A DNA stretch of 64,000 nt from Hyphomicrobiales bacterium (GCA_017305715.1 JAFKKG010000014.1:215114-279113), one strand, 5' to 3'. Shown: positions 8,719 through 18,784, counted from the stretch's first letter. The notes: generated by a model not told the origin, from the letters alone. Made by a program: numbers and translations.

Positions 8719-9633
8719 TCAGATCTTCAACTCACTCCCCGTCACCCGGCGATACGCTTCCAGATAGCGCTTGCTGGTGGCGTCGACGACGCTGGCGGGG
8801 AGCGGCGGTGGCGGGGCGTCGCCGTTCCAGCGGCCAGCGCGGCGCTCAGTGTCGAGGTAATCGCGCAGCGGCTGTTTGTCGAAACTCGGCTGCGGCTGGC
8901 CAGGCTTGTAGACGTCGACCGCCCAGAACCGAGAACTGTCAGGGGTCATCACCTCGTCGATCAGGATGATGCGGCCATCGCCGTCGCGGCCGAATTCGAA
9001 TTTGGTGTCGGCGATGATGATGCCTTGCCGGCGGCTGATCTTTTCGCCGAAATCGTAGACCGTGCGCGCCATGCGCTCGAGCGTCTGTGCGACGTCGGCA
9101 CCGAGGATCTCACGCACGCGCGCGATGGTGATGTTCTCGTCATGGCCGGTCTCGGCCTTGGTTGCCGGGCTGAAGATCGATGGCTCGAGCTTCTCGCTCT
9201 CGACCAGACCCGCCGCGAGCTTCTCGCCGGCGAGCGTGCCGGACGCGGCATATTCTTTCCAGGCCGAGCCCGAGATGTAGCCGCGGATCACACATTCGAC
9301 GGGGAAGACGGTGGTACGCCGGCACAGCATCGCGCGTCCAACGATGTCGGCGCGATGGCCCTTCAGCGCGGGCACCTGCGCAATGATCTCGTCGGCATCG
9401 GCGCTGATCATGTGATGCGGCACCACGTCGGCGAGCTGGCGGAACCACCACGCGCTGATTTGCGTGAGCACCGCGCCCTTCATCGGAATGGTTTCGGCCA
9501 TCACGACGTCGAAGGCGCTGATGCGGTCGGTGGTGAGCAGCAGCACGCGGTCGTCGCCGACGGCATAGATATCGCGGACCTTGCCGCGGCCGATCCGTGG
9601 CAGGGGCAAATCGCTGGCGAGCATCGCGTTCAT
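8719..9633 (-). CDS. purC: Phosphoribosylaminoimidazole-succinocarboxamide synthase (SAICAR synthetase)
   Basis: A 304-residue enzyme of purine synthesis that joins aspartate to CAIR, using ATP, to give SAICAR. The ATP-binding start [15 protein letters not shown], the central [10 protein letters not shown] and the family signature [15 protein letters not shown] are present. The length fits the longer, about 300-residue PurC form. The ATG at 9633 ([10 protein letters not shown]) is chosen because homology begins there. An open frame extends upstream into the pirin gene but looks non-coding. It follows the pirin gene by 73 bases on the same strand. Confidence 0.95.
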   Translation of the reverse strand: MNAMLASDLPLPRIGRGKVRDIYAVGDDRVLLLTTDRISAFDVVMAETIPMKGAVLTQISAWWFRQLADVVPHHMISADADEIIAQVPALKGHRADIVGRAMLCRRTTVFPVECVIRGYISGSAWKEYAASGTLAGEKLAAGLVESEKLEPSIFSPATKAETGHDENITIARVREILGADVAQTLERMARTVYDFGEKISRRQGIIIADTKFEFGRDGDGRIILIDEVMTPDSSRFWAVDVYKPGQPQPSFDKQPLRDYLDTERRAGRWNGDAPPPPLPASVVDATSKRYLEAYRRVTGSELKI

Positions 9634-9706
9634 TCTGGTCTTGCTTTCGAGGGGCGCGCCCGCGGCGGACGCCCGGGCGCTGGAGCTGTGATCAAGCAGG
9701 GATAGC

Positions 9707-10624
9707 TCACTCCGGCAGCGGAATGAACTCGTGTTCGTGGGGGACATGGGCAAAACGGCCGGTTTTCCAGTCCTGTTTGGCCTGTTCGATGCGCTCCTTG
9801 CTGGAGGAAACAAAATTCCACCAGACATGGCGCGGGCCCTCCAACGCGTCGCCGCCGAGGAACATCATCCGCGTCGGCTTGATCGCCTTCACCGTGATGC
9901 GGTCGCCCGGCCGGAAGATCAGCAGGCGCGGCGCCTCATAACGCTCGTTGGCGATCTCGACCTCGCCGTCGACCACATAGATCGCGCGCTCTTCATGGTC
10001 GGCATCGAGCGGCACGCTGGTGCCGGCTGCGGCCGTCACCTCGGTATAGAACCACGGCGATACCATCGTGACCGGCGATTTCACGCCAAAGCTGCTGCCT
10101 GCGATGATGCGCGCGGTGAAGCCGCCATCCCTAACCGTCGGCAGGCTTTCGGCGGCGTAGTGCTGGAACGACGGCGTGATTTCCTCAGAACCTTTCGGCA
10201 GCGCGATCCAGCTTTGCAGACCCAGCATCTTCTGCCCGTCGCGGCGCTGGACGTCGGGCGTGCGCTCGGAATGCGCGATGCCGCGGCCGGCGGTCATCAA
10301 ATTCATCGCGCCGGGCTGGATTTCCTGGATATTGCCCTCGCTGTCGCGGTGCATGATCGAGCCGTCGAACAGATAGGTCACGGTGGCGAGCCCGATATGC
10401 GGATGCGGGCGGACGTCCATGCCCTTGCCGGCCATGAACTGCACCGGCCCGAAATGATCGAAGAAGATGAAGGGCCCGACCATCTGCCGCTTGCCATGCG
10501 GCAGCGCGCGCCGCACCTCAAACCCGTCGCCGAGATCGCGGGTGCGCGGTACGATGATCAGTTCGAGCGCGTCGCAGGTTTTGGGATCGCCGAGCACGGG
10601 ATCGTTGGAGGGTTGCCAACTCAT
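9707..10624 (-). CDS. Pirin family protein
   Basis: A 305-residue bicupin. The pirin metal site is intact: H74 and H76 in [13 protein letters not shown], then H118 and E120 in [11 protein letters not shown]. Pirins bind iron. Some have quercetinase activity and others act as transcription cofactors, so the role here is open. The ATG at 10624 follows an AGGAG site by 6 bases, which decides the start over a longer open frame. Confidence 0.92.
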   Translation of the reverse strand: MSWQPSNDPVLGDPKTCDALELIIVPRTRDLGDGFEVRRALPHGKRQMVGPFIFFDHFGPVQFMAGKGMDVRPHPHIGLATVTYLFDGSIMHRDSEGNIQEIQPGAMNLMTAGRGIAHSERTPDVQRRDGQKMLGLQSWIALPKGSEEITPSFQHYAAESLPTVRDGGFTARIIAGSSFGVKSPVTMVSPWFYTEVTAAAGTSVPLDADHEERAIYVVDGEVEIANERYEAPRLLIFRPGDRITVKAIKPTRMMFLGGDALEGPRHVWWNFVSSSKERIEQAKQDWKTGRFAHVPHEHEFIPLPE

Positions 10625-10690
10625 GAGAAACTCCTGTGTGTTTGCGGCGACCATAGCAGGATTTGCCCAGTGTCGTCCAAACACACTATC

Positions 10691-10810
10691 GTCGTCCCTG
10701 CGAACGCAGGGGCCCATACTCCGCGGCGCCCATTGTGATAGACGGTGTTCGAGACTGTGCCTCAATGCAAGATATCGCGTATGCGTCCCTGCGTTCGCGG
10801 GGCGACATGG
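10691..10810. repeat. Pair of inverted dispersed repeats before an acetyltransferase gene
   Basis: A palindrome at 10696-10711 (CCCTGCG-AA-CGCAGGG followed by GGCCCATA) belongs to the dispersed family. A related copy in opposite orientation lies near 10784-10808 (GTCCCTGCGTTCGCGGGGCGAC). The two bracket the leader of the gene starting at 10828. Confidence 0.6.
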
Positions 10811-10827
10811 GAGAATGAGGAACCACC

Positions 10828-11394
10828 ATGATCCCTCCACTCAAGCCGGGCGCCAGACTGATGCGGGCCGATGGCCCTTTCATCGAGACGCCGCGGCTGA
10901 TCCTGCGGCCGTGGCGCAGCAGCGACATTGCTCCAAATACGGCTATGCTGTCGGATCCCGATTCCGTGCGTTTCATCACGCCCGACGGCAAGGTGATCAC
11001 CAGCGAGCAGGGTGGATGGCGCAATGCGGCCGTCATTGCCGGGCACTGGGCGCTGCATGGATTCACCATGTTCGCGGTCGAGGAAAGGTCGAGCGGCAAA
11101 TATGTCGGACGGGTCGGACCGTTTTCGCCGCCGGAATGGCCGGGTTTCGAGGTCGGCTGGGGCATCGCTCCGGAATACCGCGGGAAGGGGTATGCGGTGG
11201 AAGCGGCGCGGGCGTCGATCGACTGGGTGTTTGCCACCTTCGAGATCGATGAGATCGTCCATTGCATCGATGATGTGAATACGGCGTCGCAGGCCGTCGC
11301 GCGGCGGCTCGGTGCGCGCAAGGATCGGAAGGCGGTGCTGCTCGGCAAGCCTACCGATATCTGGGTGACCTCGCGCGGGTCATGGCAACGCTAG
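10828..11394 (+). CDS. GNAT-family N-acetyltransferase (RimJ/RimL-like)
   Basis: A 188-residue protein of the RimJ/RimL-type GNAT group. It has the typical opening IETPRLILRPWRSSD, followed by the acetyl-CoA site GIAPEYRGKGYAVEAARA and the VNTASQAVARRLGARK segment. Such enzymes acetylate N-termini of ribosomal proteins or small molecules. The target is not visible. A GAGGAA ribosome site precedes the ATG. It stands alone, divergent from the pirin gene. Confidence 0.88.
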   Translation: MIPPLKPGARLMRADGPFIETPRLILRPWRSSDIAPNTAMLSDPDSVRFITPDGKVITSEQGGWRNAAVIAGHWALHGFTMFAVEERSSGKYVGRVGPFSPPEWPGFEVGWGIAPEYRGKGYAVEAARASIDWVFATFEIDEIVHCIDDVNTASQAVARRLGARKDRKAVLLGKPTDIWVTSRGSWQR

Positions 11395-11471
11395 ATGCCA
11401 AGCCCAAAATTGAACTGGTTGCCGATCTGCATTAGATTTCAGCGGCGCATGATCGCGCGGAGCGGGCTCAC

Positions 11472-12539
11472 GTGATGCTGCTTCCTAACCTCGACATCGC
11501 CTTGCGCGGCGCCACCGTGGCGCTGCTGCTGGTGCTGGCCGCGTCGCTGTTTCGCGGCTTCGGCGCCGTGCTTGCAGGGCGGCTGGCGGCGGCTTTCGCA
11601 GTGGGGTCGGCGGCGCATGCCGTGAGCTATTCGATCGGCGCGACCGCGCCGGTGTCGATTTGGCACGCGCCGCTGATCGCGCTGTCGACCGGCAATGTCG
11701 TGGTGTTCTGGCTGTTTACCCGCGCGCTGTTCGACGAGGCGTTCAGATGGCGCTGGTGGCATGCGCTGGTCTGGGCTGTTGTCGCCGCCTTCAGCTTTGT
11801 CAATTGCATGTGGATCGCGCCGGCATCCGGTGCGCGGCTTTCGATCATCGCGGTCAATCTGGTCGCGCTTGGTTTCATCGCTTTGGCGGTCACACAGACG
11901 ATCGCCTCATGGCCGGCGGATCTGGTCGAGCGCCGCCGGGGTGTCCGCGTTTTCATCGTCAGCGCCGCCGCGATCTATGGCGGCATCAATGCCGTATTGC
12001 AGATATTGATGCCCGGCGGTCAGCCGGTTGAACTCGTCAACACCGTAAATTCCGCCGTTCTGGCCGGCGTGGTGGCGGCGATCTCCTACGCGATGATGCG
12101 CGTCGATGGCGCCGATCTGTTTCCGGCGGCATCTCAACTCGCGCCGGTGACGATCGCACCGGCTCTGATTGTTGCGGAGGATACGCAGGATCAAAAACTG
12201 ATCGATGCCTTGATGCGGCTGATGGGTGATGAGCGCATCTATCGCCACGACAACATCACCATCGGCACGCTCGCGACCAAACTGGGAATCCCCGAATACA
12301 AATTGCGCCGGCTGATCAACCAGCGGCTCGGCTACCGCAATTTCAACGTGTTCCTCAACAATCACCGGATCGAGGAGGCGAAGGCCGCGCTCTCGGACCC
12401 GACGCAGGCCGAGGTGCCCGTGATCACCATTGCGATGGATGCCGGCTTCCAGTCGCTTGGCCCGTTCAACCGCGCCTTCAAGGCCATCACCGGCGTGACC
12501 CCGACCGAGTACCGCCGGCAGAATGCTTCCGCGGTTTGA
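11472..12539 (+). CDS. AraC-family transcriptional regulator with N-terminal membrane region
   Basis: A 355-residue protein. The first about 215 residues are hydrophobic with roughly six or seven likely membrane helices. The C-terminal about 110 residues form an AraC double helix-turn-helix, including KLGIPEYKLRRLINQRLGYRNFNVFLN and a final SLGPFNRAFKAITGVTPTEYRR. This layout implies a membrane-anchored regulator that senses an envelope or lipid signal. The signal and target genes are unknown. It precedes a serine hydrolase gene by about 200 bases, which makes that gene a possible target. Confidence 0.9.
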   Translation: MMLLPNLDIALRGATVALLLVLAASLFRGFGAVLAGRLAAAFAVGSAAHAVSYSIGATAPVSIWHAPLIALSTGNVVVFWLFTRALFDEAFRWRWWHALVWAVVAAFSFVNCMWIAPASGARLSIIAVNLVALGFIALAVTQTIASWPADLVERRRGVRVFIVSAAAIYGGINAVLQILMPGGQPVELVNTVNSAVLAGVVAAISYAMMRVDGADLFPAASQLAPVTIAPALIVAEDTQDQKLIDALMRLMGDERIYRHDNITIGTLATKLGIPEYKLRRLINQRLGYRNFNVFLNNHRIEEAKAALSDPTQAEVPVITIAMDAGFQSLGPFNRAFKAITGVTPTEYRRQNASAV

Positions 12540-12550
12540 TCTCTGCGCGC

Positions 12551-12590
12551 TTCCCCTTCTCCCCACAAGGGGACACGGAAGAGGGAGCCC
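12551..12590. repeat. CTTCTCCCC palindromic repeat
   Basis: Imperfect palindrome with a CCCC-ACAA-GGGG core just after the AraC stop codon. It belongs to the same style of repeat as the pair around the DUF559 gene. It might assist termination but has no clear T-run. Confidence 0.5.
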
Positions 12591-12734
12591 ATCGGCTAAT
12601 CTGCATATCTTTGTAATAGCTTCATAATTTCAAAATCGGCGAGGCCTCGCCAATTCCGGCCAACCCGATTTTCAAATCCGGCGAGCCGCCGGCGGCCCGC
12701 TTCGCCAACGTGGCCGGCAACGCGCTCATGCGTC

Positions 12735-14186
12735 ATGCCGGAGGCCAATGTGACCAGACGAAACCTGCTGCTCATTCTCGCGACCACGACCGCCCTGAGC
12801 GCGCTGGCGCTCTCCGCTGCATGGGCGCGCGACGTCCCCAAGGTCGCTACCGGCTTCGTCGCCAATATCCTGTGCTCGGAGACCTTCGTGTCCGGCCAGC
12901 AGCCCGACCGGATCTTTCGCGAGACCACCGCCGCGATGCCCGGCGCCAGCCTGATCGCCTGGGCGATGGACTATCACGTCGACCGGTCGCGGAAGGAAAC
13001 CACGGTCACGCTCCTCGGCCTCAGTCGCAGCCACGCGGTCTATCGCGAAGGTTTGGGGTGCCATCTCGATCACGGCACCGCCGTGGCCGATATCGCGGTG
13101 CCCCCTGCCGATGCCAAATCATCGCCCGCGCTGTTGCCCGAGGTCGCCGGGCCTTCGGTGGTCACGCCTGCCAATCCGCAATTGGCTGATGCGCTCGACC
13201 GCGCCTTTGCCGAACCCGAACAGCGGCCGATCCGTGCGACCAAGGCGATTGTGGTGCTGAAAAACGGTCACGTCATCGCGGAACGCTATGCTGGGGGCTA
13301 CGGCATCGACACGCCGATTCTCGGCTTCTCCGCGACCAAGTCGGTGATCTCGGCGCTGACAGGCATTCTCGTGCGCAAGGGCGCGCTGACGCTCGATCAG
13401 CCGGCGCCGATCGCGGCGTGGCAAGGCGCCGACGATCCCAGGCGTGCGATCACGGTCGATCATCTGCTGCGCCACACCGCGGGCCTTGCGCTCGGCAGTT
13501 CGCTGCAGGCCTCGCTCGGCTCGGCGTTCGAGCCCGTCAACCGGATGAAGTTCATGGTGTCGGATATGGCCAAATATGCGGAAAGCATCGCGCTCGAAAC
13601 GCAGCCGGGCAGCGCGTGGAATTACAACGACGGCAACACCATCATCCTCTCACACCTGATCCGCAACGCGGTGGGCGGTGAAGCTTCGGACCTGCTGCGG
13701 TTCGCGCAGGCCGAATTGTTCGGCCCGCTCGGTATGCGCAACGTGACGATAGAATTCGACGCGTCCGGCAATGCCGAAGGCTCGAGCCAGATGCTGGCGA
13801 CCGCGCGCGACTGGGCGCGTTTTGGTCAGCTCTATCTCAACGACGGCGTGGCCGGCGGCAAGCGCATCCTGCCGGAGGGATGGGTGAAATATTCAGCCGC
13901 GCCGACGCCAAATGCCTGGGTCGGAATGGGCGCCGGCTTCTGGACCAATCTTGGCGACAGTTTTGGCGCCAATTATCGCGTCGCGCACGGCTGGCCGCGC
14001 GATGCGTTCTTCGCCAAGGGCACGATCGGGCAATATGTGATCATCATCCCCAGCGAAAAGTTGGTCATCGTGCGGCTCGGCCGTTCGCCCAACGGGCCGC
14101 CGGAAGCCGACGGCGTGTTCAGGCTGGTGACTGACGTCGTTGCTGCGGCCGGCAATAAGAAGGCAAAACTGGCGCGGGGTAATTGA
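12735..14186 (+). CDS. Exported serine hydrolase of the beta-lactamase family
   Basis: A 483-residue protein with an N-terminal signal segment (hydrophobic stretch about 9-31, cleavage likely near ALSAAWA). The active-site motif S199-A-T-K202 lies in LGFSATKSVISAL, and a YNDGN motif in GSAWNYNDGNTI fits the second element. A conserved DHLLRHTAGL occurs between them. The region before residue 150 is a family-specific N-terminal extension. It likely acts in the periplasm as an esterase or peptidase-like hydrolase. Its substrate is unknown. It is the second such hydrolase in the window, but the two are not close copies. Confidence 0.88.
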   Translation: MPEANVTRRNLLLILATTTALSALALSAAWARDVPKVATGFVANILCSETFVSGQQPDRIFRETTAAMPGASLIAWAMDYHVDRSRKETTVTLLGLSRSHAVYREGLGCHLDHGTAVADIAVPPADAKSSPALLPEVAGPSVVTPANPQLADALDRAFAEPEQRPIRATKAIVVLKNGHVIAERYAGGYGIDTPILGFSATKSVISALTGILVRKGALTLDQPAPIAAWQGADDPRRAITVDHLLRHTAGLALGSSLQASLGSAFEPVNRMKFMVSDMAKYAESIALETQPGSAWNYNDGNTIILSHLIRNAVGGEASDLLRFAQAELFGPLGMRNVTIEFDASGNAEGSSQMLATARDWARFGQLYLNDGVAGGKRILPEGWVKYSAAPTPNAWVGMGAGFWTNLGDSFGANYRVAHGWPRDAFFAKGTIGQYVIIIPSEKLVIVRLGRSPNGPPEADGVFRLVTDVVAAAGNKKAKLARGN

Positions 14187-14205
14187 AGTGCTGCGGAGAA
14201 CCTTC

Positions 14206-14228
14206 CCTTCTCCCTTCGGGTGAGAAGG
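14206..14228. terminator. Hairpin between convergent genes
   Basis: CCTTCTC pairs with GAGAAGG around a CCC-TTCG-GGT core. It is placed between the ends of the serine hydrolase (plus) and the MmgE/PrpD gene (minus). No strong T-run follows, so it may be a repeat serving as a weak two-way terminator. Confidence 0.45.
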
Positions 14229-14246
14229 TACAGATGCCCGCCCGCT

Positions 14247-15617
14247 TTACTGCCGTCCCAATTGCGTGGCCTTCGCGACGCGGTCGAATCGCTCCAGCGA
14301 GAGGATCGCATCCGCAAGCTGATCGGCGCGGCCGTTGAGGACCGGGCGGGCGAGGGTGAGGAATTTCTGCTGCATCGCCTGCGCATCCGGGAATGAATCC
14401 GGCTCGCCCGAGGGATCGGCATAGAGCCGCTCATGCACGCCGTCATCGGTGGTGATGGAGACGCGCGCGCCGAACGGATGGGTGCGACCGATCTCCAGGC
14501 GGTCGTCCTGCACCACGTCGAACTTGTCGGCGAGCGCATTGACCGCGGCGTCGCCGAGCCGGTCGTAATCGTCCCAGCCGAAGCGGCCCTGATCCAGCGC
14601 CAGCGCGCCGGTGAAGAACATCGAGAACTGGCCGCCGACGATCGAGGTCGGGTGCCGTTTGGTGGCGGCATCGCCGGTCAGCGTGATGCCGTTGCGGTGC
14701 AGGCCGATCTCCACCTTCTTGATCTGGTCCGGCGTCAGATTGTGTTCCCGGCGCATCGCGATCAGCGCATCCAGTGCCGCATGGGTATAGCGGCAGCTCG
14801 GATACGGCTTCACGCCGATCCGCAGCGTCTCATAGGTCTTGCCGAGGCCGGCGGTCGCTTTGTCCGGATGCGCATTGTCGCTGTAGCCGACCAACAGGCC
14901 ATGCTTGCCTTCGACCGATTCGCTCGAGCCGACGAAGTCATTGCGTGCGAGCGTCGCTGCGATCACGCCGTTCATCGCGGCGGCGCCGACCTGATAGCGC
15001 TTGTTCCAGGCGCCGTTGACCAGAAATTGCAGCGAGCCCGCGGCCTGGCTGCCGGAGACGCCGAACGCCGACACGATCTGGTCCTGCGTGAGGCCGAACA
15101 GCTTTCCGGCCGCGGCCGCCGCGCCATAGGTTCCCGCGGTCGCGGTCGGATGGAAGCCGCGCGCGTAATGCGAGGTGGGATCGAGCGCGTTGCCGAGCCG
15201 GCAGCACACTTCATAGCCGGCCACGATCGCGGTGAGGACGTCGCGGCCGGACGCGCCGACCATCTCGCCGACCGCAAACGCCGCCGGCACCACGGGCGCG
15301 CTCGGATGCAGCGAGGAATCCGCGTGGGTATCGTCGAAATCCAGCGAATGGCCGAGCGCGCCGTTGAGCAGGGCCGCGACCGCGGGCGTCCAGGTCTTGC
15401 TGTCGCCGAACACGGTGGAGTCGCCCTTGCCGTCCAGCGCCAGCGCTTCCAGCATCTTGAGCAGCGAGCCGGTCGATTCCGCGTCGCGCCGCGCCCGGAT
15501 CGTGCTGCCGAGGAAGTCGAGCGTCAGCACCTTGGCGCGCTCCAATACCTCCGGCGGGATGTCGTCGAACTTCAGATTGGCGACATAGGCTGCGAGCGTT
15601 GCGGTTTCGTTGGCCAT
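14247..15617 (-). CDS. MmgE/PrpD family protein
   Basis: A 456-residue protein of the MmgE/PrpD family. The best-known member is 2-methylcitrate dehydratase, and others include aconitate decarboxylase-like enzymes. Family hallmarks visible are HSLDFDDTHADSSLHPSAPVVPAA around residues 90-113, an Ala-rich helical core with GYEVCCRLG, and KPYPSCRYTHAALDA near residue 265. No prpB or prpC is nearby, so methylcitrate metabolism is not supported by context. It converges with the serine hydrolase upstream of it on the map. Confidence 0.87.
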   Translation of the reverse strand: MANETATLAAYVANLKFDDIPPEVLERAKVLTLDFLGSTIRARRDAESTGSLLKMLEALALDGKGDSTVFGDSKTWTPAVAALLNGALGHSLDFDDTHADSSLHPSAPVVPAAFAVGEMVGASGRDVLTAIVAGYEVCCRLGNALDPTSHYARGFHPTATAGTYGAAAAAGKLFGLTQDQIVSAFGVSGSQAAGSLQFLVNGAWNKRYQVGAAAMNGVIAATLARNDFVGSSESVEGKHGLLVGYSDNAHPDKATAGLGKTYETLRIGVKPYPSCRYTHAALDALIAMRREHNLTPDQIKKVEIGLHRNGITLTGDAATKRHPTSIVGGQFSMFFTGALALDQGRFGWDDYDRLGDAAVNALADKFDVVQDDRLEIGRTHPFGARVSITTDDGVHERLYADPSGEPDSFPDAQAMQQKFLTLARPVLNGRADQLADAILSLERFDRVAKATQLGRQ

Positions 15618-15740
15618 CGTGTTTCCTCGTTTTGCGGCGCAGGGTAGGCGGGCTATATCGGCGTTTCAAGTCGTCTGCGGGGCGCGGGCATCAGCTATGC
15701 TAAAGCTCTCTGACGGGCGGGATCGTCTGCACGTTACGGA

Positions 15741-16868
15741 ATGGGACGAATGACCGGCTTTCTAAAGCGCGCGGCCAGCCGTGTGCGGTCGCGCAGGACG
15801 CAATTGGCGCTGGCGATCCGGGTGACGGTGGCGGCGGTCGTGGCCTATGCGATTGCGACCGCGCTGCATCTGGCGCTGCCGCTATGGTCGGTGCTGACCT
15901 CCCTGATCGTGACCCAGATGAGCGTCGGCCGGTCGCTGAAGGCGACCACCGACTACATGCTGGGGACGATCGGCGGCGCGATCTATGGCGGGGCGATCGC
16001 GGTGCTGATCCCGCATTCCGGCGAAGCCCATTTATTGGGATTGCTGGTGCTGACGGTCGCCCCCCTGGCCTATCTCGGATCGCTCAACCCAAGCCTGACC
16101 TCGGCGACGGTGACGGGCGTGATCGTCTTGCTGATTCCGGAGATGCACCATACCAGCCCGCTGGATTCGGTGATCGATCGCCTGATCGAGGTTACCGTCG
16201 GCGCGTCCACCGGGCTCGCCGCCTCCTTCCTGGTGCTGCCGTCGCGCGCGCATCGCCAGATCCGCGCCAATGCGGCGCGCCTGATCGACCTGATCGCGGG
16301 CGCCTTCTCCGAATTGCTGGCGGGCCTGACGCATGGCCTCGACAATGACGCGCTGCACCGGATTCAGGATGGCATTGGTGCGGCGGTGACGGCCCTGCAT
16401 GCGATGGGGCAGGAAGCCGAGCGCGAGCGCGCGACGCGGCTGTCTTCCGGTCCCGACACCGGACCATTGCTGCGGACCATCCTGCGGCTGCGCCACGACG
16501 TCGTGATGATCGGACGGGAATGTCTGGTCGCATTGCCGGCCAACGTGCAGACACGGCTCGACCCGCCTTTATCCGGGGTGCGCGAAGCCATCGCCGGCCA
16601 TATGCGCGCCGCGGCGGCCGCCTTGCGCGACAGCGCCAGCCCACCGGTCATCGACCCCGTGCAATTCGCGTTGCAGGGCTATGCCGAGGAAGTGGCGTCA
16701 GTGCGCCGCGACGGCCTGATCCGCAGTCTCCCGGGCGACGTCGCCGAGCGATTTTTCGCGCTCGGCTTCTCGCTGGAGCAGATGCGGCAAAACCTCAGCG
16801 ATCTCGATCGCTGCATCGCGGAGTGGTCCGCAACGCCGCCGGCGCGACCAGTTCAGCCCGCAACCTGA
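15741..16868 (+). CDS. FUSC-family membrane protein (aromatic acid exporter type)
   Basis: A 375-residue protein. About five or six membrane helices occupy residues 22-165, including LPLWSVLTSLIVTQMSVGRS, a typical FUSC/ArAE signature. The rest is a long helical cytoplasmic part. Relatives export aromatic carboxylic acids or polyamines. The substrate is unknown. The start at 15741 gives MGRMTGFLKRA, and the ATG at codon 4 is an alternative. The 3' end overlaps the tail of the DUF2867 gene on the opposite strand by 16 bases. Confidence 0.82.
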   Translation: MGRMTGFLKRAASRVRSRRTQLALAIRVTVAAVVAYAIATALHLALPLWSVLTSLIVTQMSVGRSLKATTDYMLGTIGGAIYGGAIAVLIPHSGEAHLLGLLVLTVAPLAYLGSLNPSLTSATVTGVIVLLIPEMHHTSPLDSVIDRLIEVTVGASTGLAASFLVLPSRAHRQIRANAARLIDLIAGAFSELLAGLTHGLDNDALHRIQDGIGAAVTALHAMGQEAERERATRLSSGPDTGPLLRTILRLRHDVVMIGRECLVALPANVQTRLDPPLSGVREAIAGHMRAAAAALRDSASPPVIDPVQFALQGYAEEVASVRRDGLIRSLPGDVAERFFALGFSLEQMRQNLSDLDRCIAEWSATPPARPVQPAT

Positions 16869-17326
16869 CGCAGCATGGTGCGGACGATCAGCCGGTGAAA
16901 CGGCATGATGACGGCCAGATAGGTCCGGCCCAACCAATTGTGCGTCAGCACCAGCGTGGTCGCGGTGACGTTCTGCGTGGCGCCTGACGTTGCGACATCC
17001 ACGACGACGCGGAAATCCAGATGCTTGTCGTTGAACCCGGCAACCAGCCGGTCCGGTCTTTCGCTGACGATCGGAAATATCCCGACCATATCGCGGGCCG
17101 CGGTCGTGCCGGTGCCTGATGTCTTGAGGCCGAACGGCATCACCAGAATATTGCGCAGGCTCAGCAGCGCCTTGGCCCATCGCGGCTGGCGCGTCATCAT
17201 GCGCTCGGCCGCCTGCCGCGCATTGATGGTCCTTTCATTGACTTCAATCCGGTAGGCGTCGGCAAACTGCGCGCCGGGCAGCAACGCGTCCGGGTCGACA
17301 CGGGGCGTGATTTCGTGGACGGTCAT
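16853..17326 (-). CDS. DUF2867 domain protein (copy 1)
   Basis: A 157-residue protein fitting the DUF2867 family. It has central ERPDRLVAGFNDKHLDFRVVV strands and the C-terminal NWLGRTYLAVIMPFHRLIVRTMLRQ. Function of the family is not known to me. Its ATG overlaps the stop of the MATE pump gene in an ATGA arrangement, which indicates translational coupling. A related protein lies at 39625-40134. Both end with PFHRLIV followed by a basic tail. Confidence 0.82.
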   Translation of the reverse strand: MTVHEITPRVDPDALLPGAQFADAYRIEVNERTINARQAAERMMTRQPRWAKALLSLRNILVMPFGLKTSGTGTTAARDMVGIFPIVSERPDRLVAGFNDKHLDFRVVVDVATSGATQNVTATTLVLTHNWLGRTYLAVIMPFHRLIVRTMLRQVAG

Positions 17327-18726
17327 CGCAGCGCCAGTCTGTTCGTCAGCAGGCGAAAGCGCAAGATCAGCAGGACGGCAAACACCACGGTGCCGACCGA
17401 CAACCCGACCCAGACGCCGGGGGCGCCGAGCGAGGTGCCGAATCCGAGCGCCCAGGCGGAGGTAAAGCCGACCAGCCAGTAGCTGAAGGTCGCGAACAAC
17501 AGCGGGATGCGGGTGTCGTTCATCCCGCGCAGCGCGCCGTTGGCGACGGTCTGAATGCCGTCGGTGATGAAGAAGGTGGTGCCGATCAACAGCAGCGTTG
17601 CCGTCAGCGTCGCCGCGGCGTCGGTGGCTTCGCCGAGGAACAGCTCGGCGATCGTAAACCGCCCCAGGATGACGGCGAGCGTCATCGTCGCCATGAAAAT
17701 CGTGCCGAGCAATATCGCGACATAGCCCGCGCGCCGGACGGCGTCGCTGTCGCGGCGTCCGACCGCGTGGCCGACACGGACGGTCGCCGCCATGCTGATG
17801 CCGAACGGCACCATGTAGAGGATGGCGGCGATCTGCAGGGCGATCTGGTGCGCGGCGAGCGCGGTGGTGCTGATCAGGCCCATCAGCAGGCCGGCGGCGC
17901 CGAACAAGCCGTATTCGAGCAGGAAGGCGATCGAGATCGGCGCGCCGATGACGACGAGCTTGCCCATCAATGACCAGTCGATCCGCCAGATGCGGCCGAG
18001 TACATGGTATTTGCGGAACGGCCGGCGGCGCGCGGTGACCCATAGCCCGGCGAGAAACGTCCCGAGATTGACCAGGCTGGTCGCAAGGCCCGCGCCGAAC
18101 AGCCCGAGTTCGGGCAGGCCCCATTTGCCGTAGAGCAGCGGATAGACCAGCAGCGCATTGGCCGGGATCGCCGCCAGCGTGATCCACAGCACCGGCTCGG
18201 GCCGGTTCACCGCGCTCATGAAGCCGCGTATCGCGATGAACCACAGCGCCGGCAGGATGCCCCAGGCGAGACCGAACAGATATTGTTGCGCAAGCTTTGC
18301 GGCCGTCGGCGCCTGGCCGAGCGCGATCAGGATCGCCTCGCCGCGGAAGGGCAGGATCATCAGCGGCAGCGAGATCAACACGGCCGCCCACAGGCCGACG
18401 CGCAGCGCGCGCCGCACCATGCGCGGGTCGCGGGCGCCGAACGCCTGTGCCGCCAGCGGCGCCACGGCGGACACCAGGCCGAGGCCGAAGGTGAAGATCA
18501 CGAAGAAAACCGTATGCGCGAGCGCTGCTGCGGCGACCGTTTCGCTGCCGAGCCGTCCGATCAATGCCAGATCGGTCGTCATCATCGCGATCTGCCCGAG
18601 CTGCGTCAGCGCCAGCGGCACCGCGAGCTTCAGCGTTTCGGCGAACTCTTCCGCGAGATGGCCGCGCGTCCGTAGCGCCGCGGCAGGCGCGATCGAGCTG
18701 GCGTCGATTTTGTCGAGCGAAGTCAT
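17323..18726 (-). CDS. MATE-family multidrug efflux transporter
   Basis: A 467-residue membrane protein with about 12 helices and the MATE layout. The first half contains LALTQLGQIAMMTTDLALIGRLG and AQAFGARDPRMVRR. The second half has an internal repeat with SISTTALAAHQIALQIA-like and VGHAVGRRDSDAVRRAG segments. MATE pumps extrude cationic drugs and metabolites in exchange for H+ or Na+. The gene is coupled to the following DUF2867 gene through an overlapping stop and start. Confidence 0.92.
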   Translation of the reverse strand: MTSLDKIDASSIAPAAALRTRGHLAEEFAETLKLAVPLALTQLGQIAMMTTDLALIGRLGSETVAAAALAHTVFFVIFTFGLGLVSAVAPLAAQAFGARDPRMVRRALRVGLWAAVLISLPLMILPFRGEAILIALGQAPTAAKLAQQYLFGLAWGILPALWFIAIRGFMSAVNRPEPVLWITLAAIPANALLVYPLLYGKWGLPELGLFGAGLATSLVNLGTFLAGLWVTARRRPFRKYHVLGRIWRIDWSLMGKLVVIGAPISIAFLLEYGLFGAAGLLMGLISTTALAAHQIALQIAAILYMVPFGISMAATVRVGHAVGRRDSDAVRRAGYVAILLGTIFMATMTLAVILGRFTIAELFLGEATDAAATLTATLLLIGTTFFITDGIQTVANGALRGMNDTRIPLLFATFSYWLVGFTSAWALGFGTSLGAPGVWVGLSVGTVVFAVLLILRFRLLTNRLALR

Positions 18727-18784
18727 GACGGCACGTCTAGCACGGCGACGAGGTCGAAAAGATGGTCAGGCTGTCGCGGCCCGA

